A stretch of DNA of 46,067 nucleotides, taken from assembly GCF_013155545.1 (NCBI RefSeq), contig NZ_JABJVV010000026.1:1-46067 (forward strand), given 5' to 3'. Under the pieces are notes generated by a model. That model worked only from the letters and a program-made list of their open reading frames with translations. It was not told where the DNA came from and did no database searches. Shown piece after piece: positions 15,311 through 23,000 of this stretch; within the stretch, counting starts at the first letter, position 1, and each line of letters starts with the position of its first letter. The position numbers were made by a program, and so were the translations under genes. The stretch is from Caenimonas soli. GTDB lineage: Bacteria > Pseudomonadota > Gammaproteobacteria > Burkholderiales > Burkholderiaceae_C.

Positions 15311-16327
15311 ATGCCCTCAGCCTCTTGCGTTCTCATCCTCGGTGCCCGCGGCCGCTTCGGCCTGGCCGCTACCCGGGCTTTCGCCCAGGCCGGCTGGAAG
15401 GTCTATGCCCAGGTGCGGCCTGGCGCGAGCGGCCCGGCCATCGCCGGCGTGCAGTGGTTGCAAGCGCAGCCCGGCGACACGGCTGCGCTTGCGGCGGCGG
15501 CGAATGGAGCCGACGTGGTGGTCCAGGGCTTGAGCCCGCTCTACACCCACAAGGCCTGGGCCGCCGACATGCCTGGCCTGACGCAAGCGGCCATCGACAT
15601 CAGCCGCAAGCTGGGCGCCACCTTGCTGTTGCCCGCCAGCGTCTACAACTTCGGCGCCGCGATGCCGCCGGTATTGCACGAGGACACGCCGCAGCGGCCC
15701 ACCACCTTCAAGGGACGCATGCGCGTCGCCAGCGAGCAGCAGATCCGCGAGGCGACGCAGGACGGCCGCATGAAGGCCGTGGTCATCCGCGGGGGCGACT
15801 TCTTCGGCAGCGGCACGGGTTCGTGGCTGGACCTGGTGATGGCCAAACAACTGCGGCAAGGCAAGTTCACCTACCCCGGCGCGCTGGATGTGCCGACCAC
15901 CTGGGCCTACCTGCCGGACATGGCACGCAGCTTCGTCAAGGTGGCCGAACAGCGGCACCGGCTGCCGGCGTTCGAGACCCTGCATTTCGGCGGCTATCAG
16001 CTCACGGGGCAGGATTGGGTCGATGCGGTGGCCCCCATCGCACGGGAACAGGGCTGGGTGAAATCCGATGCGGCCTTGCGCGTGACATCCGTCTCATGGA
16101 CGCTGATGCGCGCACTCGGCCTGTTCATTCCGACCGTGGCCGCTTTGTGCGAGATGCGCTACCTGTGGCGCACGCCGTATGCGCTGGCCAACGCCCGGCT
16201 GGTGGCGCTGATCGGCGAGGAGCCGCGCACGCCGTTCCCGCAGGCCTTGCGCAAGGCCCTGGACGAACTGGGGATGTTGGCGCCCAATAGCGCTGCGGCC
16301 GGATGGGTCTCACTGTCGCCGCGTTGA
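15311..16327 (+). CDS. NAD(P)-binding epimerase/dehydratase-like protein
   Basis: The 338-residue product starts with a Rossmann nucleotide-binding motif (VLILGARGRFGLAATRAFAQ, residues 6-25). SVYNFGAAMPPVLHEDTPQR, containing the Y-x-x-x-like region of atypical SDRs, follows, then RGGDFFGSGTGSWLDLVMAK. It resembles NAD-dependent epimerase/NmrA-type proteins; the substrate is unknown. GGAG at 15301 supports the ATG at 15311. It is divergent from the LysR gene and 11 bases from the oxidoreductase gene that follows, so it is probably the first gene of a two-gene LysR target operon. Confidence 0.85.
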   Translation: MPSASCVLILGARGRFGLAATRAFAQAGWKVYAQVRPGASGPAIAGVQWLQAQPGDTAALAAAANGADVVVQGLSPLYTHKAWAADMPGLTQAAIDISRKLGATLLLPASVYNFGAAMPPVLHEDTPQRPTTFKGRMRVASEQQIREATQDGRMKAVVIRGGDFFGSGTGSWLDLVMAKQLRQGKFTYPGALDVPTTWAYLPDMARSFVKVAEQRHRLPAFETLHFGGYQLTGQDWVDAVAPIAREQGWVKSDAALRVTSVSWTLMRALGLFIPTVAALCEMRYLWRTPYALANARLVALIGEEPRTPFPQALRKALDELGMLAPNSAAAGWVSLSPR

Positions 16328-16338
16328 AGGAGACTGCC

Positions 16339-17499
16339 ATGGACCGTCGCCAATTCATTCGCGTTGCCGGCGGCGGCGTCATCGCCTCGGCTGTCGCGCT
16401 TCCGCTCGCCGGCTGCTCCAGCGACTACCCGGCCGAAGCGGTGCAAGCCTGGCAAGGCCCCGGGGCCGATGGCGGCGACGTGCGCCGCTGGATCCTGAGC
16501 TACGCGATCCTCGCGCCGCACTCGCACAACCTGCAGTCCTGGTTGGTCGACCTGCGCCAGCCCAACGAGATCTGGCTGTACTGCGATCTCACGCGGTTGC
16601 TGCCGGAAACTGATCCGTTCTCGCGCCAGATCATGATGAGCCAGGGCACCTTCCTGGAACTGCTGGATCTGGCCGCGCGGCGCCGGGGCCTGCGCGCGGA
16701 CATCGAGCTGTTCCCCGAAGGCGAATTCGGCCCCGACAAGCCGGATAGGCGGCCCACGGCGCGCATTCGCTTGGCCCCGGACGCAACCGTCGCCCCGGAC
16801 CCGCTGTTCGAGCAGATCCTCAGGCGCTGCACCAACCGCGAGGCCTATGAATCGCGCGAGCCGGCCGCAGCCGCGGTGAAGGCCATTGCCGACAGCGTGG
16901 CCGCCTTCCCCATCCGCACCGGCTTCGTCGGCGCGGCCGAGCCGCAGGCCCTGCAGCAGCACCGCGCGATCGCGATGGAAGCCTGGCGCATCGAGCTGGT
17001 GACGCCGCGCACGATCATGGAGTCGTACAAGGTGCTGCGAGTCGGGCCGCGGGAGATTGCGCAGCACCGCGATGGCCTGTCCATCAACACTCCGATAGTG
17101 CGGGCCCTCACGGCGTTGGGCCTGTTCGACCGCAGCAAGGCGCCGGGGCCCGATGACGCGGCGACCACCGGGCAGATCAAGGATTTCAATGCCAAGATCG
17201 CGGGCACTCCGGCCTTTTTCTGGATGGTGACCGAGGGCAATGGGCGCAAGACCCAGGTCAACGCGGGCCGCGCCTATGCGCGCGCACAATTGGCCGCCAC
17301 GGCGCAGGGGCTGTCCATGCAGCCGCTCTCGCAGGCCCTGCAGGAATATCCCGAGCAGGCCCAACCGTACGCGCAGATCCATTCACTGCTGGAGGCGCCG
17401 CCGCGCTACACCGTGCAGATGTGGACGCGCCTGGGCTTTGCACCGCCGGTGGGTCCGGCGCCGCGGCGCGGCGTGGACGCCCACGTCCTCAAGGCTTGA
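16339..17499 (+). CDS. Exported Acg-type FMN-binding nitroreductase-like protein
   Basis: The 386-residue protein begins MDRRQFIRVAGGG, a twin-arginine (Tat) type signal. This is followed by a hydrophobic run and LPLAGC, a lipobox, so it may be a Tat-exported lipoprotein. The body has the pattern of Acg-family/nitroreductase-like flavoproteins (ILAPHSHNLQSWLVDLRQP, then TDPFSRQIMMSQGTFLELLD). These would use FMN, consistent with folded export by Tat. AAGGAG at 16326 supports ATG 16339. It is probably co-transcribed with the NAD(P)-binding protein; together they suggest a small redox pathway under the divergent LysR. The substrate is unknown. Confidence 0.82.
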   Translation: MDRRQFIRVAGGGVIASAVALPLAGCSSDYPAEAVQAWQGPGADGGDVRRWILSYAILAPHSHNLQSWLVDLRQPNEIWLYCDLTRLLPETDPFSRQIMMSQGTFLELLDLAARRRGLRADIELFPEGEFGPDKPDRRPTARIRLAPDATVAPDPLFEQILRRCTNREAYESREPAAAAVKAIADSVAAFPIRTGFVGAAEPQALQQHRAIAMEAWRIELVTPRTIMESYKVLRVGPREIAQHRDGLSINTPIVRALTALGLFDRSKAPGPDDAATTGQIKDFNAKIAGTPAFFWMVTEGNGRKTQVNAGRAYARAQLAATAQGLSMQPLSQALQEYPEQAQPYAQIHSLLEAPPRYTVQMWTRLGFAPPVGPAPRRGVDAHVLKA

Positions 17500-17505
17500 C
17501 GCAAG

Positions 17506-17988
17506 TCAGGTTTCGGTTTCCTGCGCCAGCCGCAGCAGCAGGGCGTCGAACGCGTACGCCACTGTGGCGGCGCGGACGGCGGCGCGGTCGCCATCGAAGC
17601 GCTTCACCTCGCTGGTCAGGCGTCCGTCGACCATGAAGCCGAACCAGACGGTGCCCACGGGCTTGTCCTTGCTGCCGCCGCTGGGGCCGGCGATGCCGGT
17701 CACCGCCACGCTGACTCGCGCGCGTGAATGACGCACCGCGCCGAAGGCCATGGCCCGCGCCACCACTTCGCTCACCGCGCCGTGGGTGTGGATGAGGGCC
17801 GCGTCCACGTCCAGCAGCTCGGTCTTCGCCTCGTCGGAATAGGTGACGAAGCCGCGCTCGAACCAGTCGCTAGACCCGGCCAAGTCGGTGCAGGCCGCGG
17901 CGATCATCCCGCCGGTGCAGCTCTCGGCCGTTGCCAGCATCCAGCCGCGGTCCACCAGGGCCGCCGCCAGCTCTTTTGCGTCTCTCAT
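17506..17988 (-). CDS. pncC: CinA C-terminal domain protein, nicotinamide-nucleotide amidase
   Basis: The 160-residue stand-alone CinA C-terminal domain probably deamidates nicotinamide mononucleotide in NAD recycling. Family motifs visible are MLATAESCTGGMIAAACTDL (catalytic Ser/Cys-Thr-Gly-Gly region), FERGFVTYSDEAKTELLDV, HGAVSEVVARAMA and VAVTGIAGPSGGSKDKPVGT. Its ATG overlaps the pgpA stop (ATGA). It is the last gene of the thiL-nuclease-pgpA-pncC run. Confidence 0.93.
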   Translation of the reverse strand: MRDAKELAAALVDRGWMLATAESCTGGMIAAACTDLAGSSDWFERGFVTYSDEAKTELLDVDAALIHTHGAVSEVVARAMAFGAVRHSRARVSVAVTGIAGPSGGSKDKPVGTVWFGFMVDGRLTSEVKRFDGDRAAVRAATVAYAFDALLLRLAQETET

Positions 17989-18518
17989 GCCCAGAACCTC
18001 CATATCGCAATGACCAGCAGCGTGCAGAAGGCCGCCACCAGGTCGTCGAAGATGATGCCGAAGCCGCCGCGCCAGCCGAAGCCGTGGAACAGGTCGTCGG
18101 CCCAGGCCACGGGCCCGGGCTTGACCGCGTCGAACACGCGGAACAGCGCAAATGCGATGAACTGGCCCCAGAAGCCCACGGGCATCAACAGCCACAGCAC
18201 GATCCAGAAGGCCACCACTTCGTCCCAGACGATGCTGCCCGGGTCCAGCACGCGCATGCGCCCCGCCGTGACGGTGCAGGCCCACCAGCCGATAGCCAGC
18301 GATGCCGCGATCACCCAACCGATGGTGGCGGGCGACAACCAGCTTTGCATCACGACGAACGCAAGCCAGGCCCAGAGGGTTCCCGCGGTGCCGGGCGCGA
18401 CCGGCGACAGGCCGGAGCCGAAACCCAGCGCAATGCAATGGGCCGGATGCGACAGCATGAAACGCGGGGTGGGCCGGATCAGGGGCGGGCGCAGCGGCGG
18501 GTTGAGCGGGATGTTCAT
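17985..18518 (-). CDS. pgpA: Phosphatidylglycerophosphatase A
   Basis: This membrane enzyme dephosphorylates phosphatidylglycerophosphate to phosphatidylglycerol. From ATG 18518 it has 177 residues. Features are GFGSGLSPVAPGTAGTLWAW near the N terminus, several hydrophobic segments, IVWDEVVAFW, and AFALFRVFDAVKPGPVAWAD followed by GFGIIFDDLVAAFCTLL, all typical of PgpA. A longer upstream frame is possible, but the chosen ATG overlaps the nuclease stop by four bases (ATGA), matching the coupling used throughout this run. Confidence 0.93.
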   Translation of the reverse strand: MNIPLNPPLRPPLIRPTPRFMLSHPAHCIALGFGSGLSPVAPGTAGTLWAWLAFVVMQSWLSPATIGWVIAASLAIGWWACTVTAGRMRVLDPGSIVWDEVVAFWIVLWLLMPVGFWGQFIAFALFRVFDAVKPGPVAWADDLFHGFGWRGGFGIIFDDLVAAFCTLLVIAIWRFWA

Positions 18519-19036
18519 GGGTTCTGGAGGGCGAGGGCGCCTGGTTTGCCGGAGCAGCTGCCATGGCGCTTTCGGAATTCTCGCGGCGAAACCGGCGCGT
18601 CGCCACGCCACAAACCCAGCCCGGCTTTTCTCGCGTGCGCTTGCTGCCGGGCGTAGGGGCCGGGATCATTGTGGAAGCGATACGACCATGCATAGCCGCG
18701 CTTGACCATCCATGCGCCCAGGTCGTCGTCGCCCAGGCTGACGTGCGCCAGCGCGCGATGGTAGCTGTCGGTCGCGCGGCTTCGCACTTCCACTTGCCGG
18801 CGCAGCACGCGGGCAGCCAGCGCGTCGCGCGCCTGGCTGCCGAACGCCTGGCAGATTTCCGGCGCGTCGATGCCCTGCAGGCGGATCTGGCGCGGCGCCC
18901 CACCCGACGCCGGGCGCACCCACAGCGTATCGCCGTCGGTCACATGGGTCACTGTGCCGGCGAAGTCGCCGGCTGTTGCCGAGACGGAAGCGGCCAGCAG
19001 CAAGCTCGTGCCGATGAGGTGCCGCCAGCGCATCAT
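18515..19036 (-). CDS. Exported staphylococcal-nuclease-like thermonuclease
   Basis: The 173-residue protein has a signal peptide (RHLIGTSLLLAASVSATA, cleavage near residue 22) and one SNase domain. Landmarks are VTHVTDGDTLWV (metal Asp), QIRLQGIDAPEICQAFG (Arg and Asp-Ala-Pro-Glu motif) and a catalytic-type DSYHRALAHV followed by MVKRGYAWSY. It would hydrolyse DNA or RNA in the periplasm or outside. Its ATG overlaps the thiL stop by four bases. Confidence 0.92.
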   Translation of the reverse strand: MMRWRHLIGTSLLLAASVSATAGDFAGTVTHVTDGDTLWVRPASGGAPRQIRLQGIDAPEICQAFGSQARDALAARVLRRQVEVRSRATDSYHRALAHVSLGDDDLGAWMVKRGYAWSYRFHNDPGPYARQQAHARKAGLGLWRGDAPVSPREFRKRHGSCSGKPGALALQNP

Positions 19037-19992
19037 GGCGACGCGAAGTGATCGAAGGAGCCGTAGTGTTTCTGCATCGCCCGGCCGGCGCCATCCAGCA
19101 ACCGGATGCCGGGGGTGGATTCGATCTGGCCGATGCGGGTGACGCTTGTGCCCGACTGATTGGCCGCGGCCTGGACGGCTTCGCGCTGGGCCGCTGGTGC
19201 GGTGAAGGCAAGCTCGTAGTCGTCGCCGCCGGCGAGCACATATTCCAGTTGCAGCTCGGCATTCAATTGGCCCGCAGACGCCATCAGCGTGGCCGCTGGT
19301 TCGGCGTGGATCGACGCGCCCACGCCGGACTGCCGCAGCACATGACCCAGGTCGCCGAGCAGGCCGTCGCTGATGTCGATGGCCGAAGTGGCGATGCCGC
19401 GCAGCGCCTGGCCCAGTGCGACGCGCGGCGTCGGCTGCTCCATGCGCGCGCGCGCCGCCTCGAAGACTTCAGCCGGCACGGTCAGTGTCCCGCGGAACAC
19501 CTCCAGCGCCAGCCGCGCGTCGCCCAGCGTTCCGCTCACATAGATGTCGTCGCCGGCTCGCGCCCCCGAGCGCAGCAAGGCTTGGCCTTGCGGGACTTCG
19601 CCGAAGACAGTGATGCAGATGTTCAGCGGGCCGCGGGTGGTGTCGCCGCCCACCAGCTCGCAGCCGTGCATGTCGGCCAACGCCAGCAGTCCGCGCGAAA
19701 AGGGCTCCAGCCAGGCTTCTTCGGCCCGGGGCATGGCCAGGGCCAGAGTGAAAGCCAGGGGCTTGGCGCCGCAGGCAGCCAGATCGCTCAGGTTCACCGC
19801 CAGTGCCTTGTGCCCCAGCTTTGACGGCTCGACGGTGGAAAGAAAGTGCCGGCCCTCGACCAGCATGTCGGAAGACACGGCCAGCTGCATGCCCGGCGCG
19901 GGTGAAAGCAAGGCGCAGTCGTCGCCGATGCCCAAGGTATGGCGGCGGACGGGGCGCTTGAAGTAGCGGTCTATGAGGTCGAATTCACCCAT
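19033..19992 (-). CDS. thiL: Thiamine-monophosphate kinase
   Basis: ThiL phosphorylates thiamine monophosphate to the active diphosphate. The 319-residue product has MGEFDLIDRYF at the start, GIGDDCALLSP (about residues 21-31), a second metal/ATP loop GGDTTRGPLNICITVFGEVP, and DISDGLLGDLGHVL. All are typical of the family. It heads a four-gene run with four-base overlaps. The -10-like GACAAT lies six bases before the ATG with no Shine-Dalgarno, so the transcript may be leaderless. It diverges from the RHS gene. Confidence 0.96.
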   Translation of the reverse strand: MGEFDLIDRYFKRPVRRHTLGIGDDCALLSPAPGMQLAVSSDMLVEGRHFLSTVEPSKLGHKALAVNLSDLAACGAKPLAFTLALAMPRAEEAWLEPFSRGLLALADMHGCELVGGDTTRGPLNICITVFGEVPQGQALLRSGARAGDDIYVSGTLGDARLALEVFRGTLTVPAEVFEAARARMEQPTPRVALGQALRGIATSAIDISDGLLGDLGHVLRQSGVGASIHAEPAATLMASAGQLNAELQLEYVLAGGDDYELAFTAPAAQREAVQAAANQSGTSVTRIGQIESTPGIRLLDGAGRAMQKHYGSFDHFASP

Positions 19993-20004
19993 GGGGCGAT
20001 TGTC
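19990..20004 (-). promoter_or_regulatory. -10-like GACAAT six bases before the thiL ATG
   Basis: On the minus strand GACAAT is followed by CGCCCC and then the thiL ATG. No Shine-Dalgarno is seen. This could start a leaderless thiL-nuclease-pgpA-pncC transcript. Confidence 0.35.
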
Positions 20005-20035
20005 GCGGTAACTGTTCCATACCTACGCGGTTCGC

Positions 20036-20065
20036 TTTACAGCTGGTTGCATAGCATGCTAAAGT
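20036..20065 (+). promoter_or_regulatory. Candidate promoter of the RHS gene with a palindrome
   Basis: TTTACA (20036-20041) and TAAAGT (20060-20065) are separated by 18 bases and lie upstream of the RHS start at 20089. The perfect palindrome TAGCATGCTA (20052-20061) overlaps the spacer and the -10, a position suited to a repressor. Assignment is by sequence match only. Confidence 0.45.
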
Positions 20066-20088
20066 TCGCAAAAATTCAGGGGGCTCCA

Positions 20089-23000
20089 ATGAGAGTTACA
20101 AGCATCGCTCGCGTACAGCGGGCTCTTGCATTGCTGTTCAAGCTGCACATTCTGGCGATCATTTTTTTGTGGAGCCCGATCACCGCGGCACAGACAGATG
20201 ACTGGCCGGTCTTCAACTCCTACGACTTGCGTTACTTGTGGGGCGACCGCTATCCGTTCAGCCCCAACTTCCCAACCGCGCAGGAGGCCTGCGCCTTCGC
20301 GTGGAAGCCCCAAGGCCAGGTTCGACAACGCAACAATGGGCACTTTTACGCGATCTACAGCTACCTGGGCGCCGGGGTGCCGAACAGCCCCGCAAAGCGC
20401 TACTGCATGTCCAGGTATTTGCCGACGGCCGGCGGGCCCGCCGTGGATGACTCAGCGGACTACATCGTTACCGGCTACGGCATGGTGACTTTGGCGGAGA
20501 TCAAGCTGCGGGGAGGTGACCACACGAAAGCCCTTCCTGCCGGGCCCGCCTTGCCACATGTCGCGGAAGTCACGCAGAACGGCGCGCCCGTCAGCGGCAA
20601 GGCTGTCAGCATCCTTGCCGGTAGCAGGCACATCAGCGGAGTGACAGACAGTGCCGGGCAGTTCCATTTCCCGTACATTCCGCCTTATACCGGGGGCATC
20701 ACAGAAGCGGTCACGGCATCGTGCAGCGGTTGCGTCAAAACCGCACAGAAATCCGTGCAGGTCCATGCGAACGAAAGCTGCGAACGCAAGGGCAACCCCA
20801 TCCTTCCAGCCACGGGAGAGAAGGAGCAGATCGAATCCGACTGGGCCGACGCCAGCCCGCATGGGTTGAGCTTCACACGCCACTACCGCAGCTACTCCAT
20901 GCTGCAGGCGGGCTTGGGCCCCCGGTGGTCGCACAACTATGCGGCAGGACTCACAGGCGGCGACCTCGAGGCCATCGTGGACCTGCCCGGCGGCGACAAG
21001 GCCTTGTTTCGCCGCGGCAGCAATACGTCCGCCTGGGTCGAAGACAGCCGCCGCGACAGTCTGGCCGACACCGTCGGTGGCAAGATCTATACCCGCGCTG
21101 CCGATGAAAGTCGCTGGCAGTTCGATGCCGCAGGTAAGCTCATATCCGTCACCCAGCGCAACGGCTGGACCATGAGCCTTGCATACGACTCGGCCAACCA
21201 GCTCACCCGCGTCGTCAACGCGTTCGGCCGCGCAATTCAATTCGGCTATGACGCGCAAGGACGGCTCACCGGCATCAGTACTCCTGACGGCAAGTCCATC
21301 GCCTATGGTTACGACGGCCTGGGCCGATTGGCCAGCGTCATCTACCCGGACAACGGTTCCCGCAACTACCTGTACGAGGACCCGCGTCACACCGCAGCGC
21401 TCACGGGTGTCGTCGACGAAGCTGGTACCCGCTACGCCACCTTCACCTATGACCAGGCAGGCCGTGCCACCTCCACCAGTCATACGGGCGGTGCGGACAG
21501 CTATAGCGTTAGTTATCTGCAAGGCGACACCGGCAGCACTCTGGTTGCCGGCGGCACGGTGGACCCCGCCATCTATCGCACCACCGTCCAGATCAGCGAC
21601 CCACTGGGCACCACCCAGAGCTATACATGGGTGGGCGGCGATGGCCAAGTCCGACTTTCGAGCGCCAGTGGCGCGGCCGATGGCAATCAATTGGCCAATC
21701 GCAGTCTTGGCGCTTACAACCTGCCTGAGCGCGAAACCGATTTTCTCGGCATCTCCACCGCCTACACCTGGGACCTGAGTCGCCAGCTCCAGCTGTCCAC
21801 CACCAGAGCCGAAGGCCGGCCTGAAGCGCAGACCAGTTCCGCGGAGTGGCACCCGAGTTTCCGTCTGCCTTCCAGGATTACTGAGGCCGGCCGGAGCACA
21901 GCCTACAGCTACGACAACCTGGGCAACACGCTCAGCGAAACGATCACCGACACGGCGACCGGCGAAGCGCGTAACTGGCGGTGGACATACAACGCCCAAG
22001 GCCTGCCTGACTCCATGACGGACCCAAAGGGCGGTGTGTGGAAGTACGGCTATGACACTGCCGGCAATCTCACCAGCGCCAAGAACCCGCTGGGCCACGA
22101 AGCAAGCTACAGCTACGACGCGGCCGGCCGCGTCACCAGCCAGACCGCGCCGAATGGCTTGATCACGGCCTACAGGTATGACGCACGTGGCCGCCTTGTT
22201 TCGCAAAACCGCGGCGGCGAAATCTCCACCTTCGGCTACACGCCAGCTGGCCAGCTGGCCAGCGCAAGCCTGCCCAACGGCTTCCAGACCAGCTACAGCT
22301 ACGACGCCGCCCAGCGTCTGATCGCTGCCACTGATAACCGCGGCAACAGCGTGAACTACACGCTGGATGCGATGGGCAACCGCATCCGCGAGGAAGTCAA
22401 GGACGCTACGGGCAACATCGCCCTGGTTACGGCCCGCGTCATCAACAGCTTGAACAAGGTCGCCGCCATCCAGGGCTCGGTCGGCCAGACTACGCAACTC
22501 GCCTACGACGCCAACGGCGAGCCCATCGCGCAGACCGACCCACTGAACCAGACCACCCGGCAAGCGCTGGACGGATTGCGCCGGACGACTGCCACCACGT
22601 TTGCGGACAACACCTCGGCCACTCAAGCCTGGAACCAGCTGGATCAACTCACCAAGGTCACCGACCCCAAGGGTGTTGCGACCAGCTACCAGACCAATGC
22701 CTTCGGCGAAGTCATGAGCGAGACGAGCCCTGACATCGGCGTGATGACGTACACGCGTGATGCCAACGGCGAGGTGACCAGCATCCAGGACGCTAAAGGC
22801 CAGGTCAACCACATCGAGCGCGACGCGTTGGGCCGGCCCACCGTCATCGAATACGCGCAAGGCCACAATGCCAACTTCAGCTATGACGCTGCCGGCCACG
22901 TCACACGCATCGAAGACAAATCGGGTGGCACGATCTACCAGCGCAATGCCCAGGGCCGCATCCTGGCTAAGACCCAGACCGTCAACGACAACCCGAGCAG

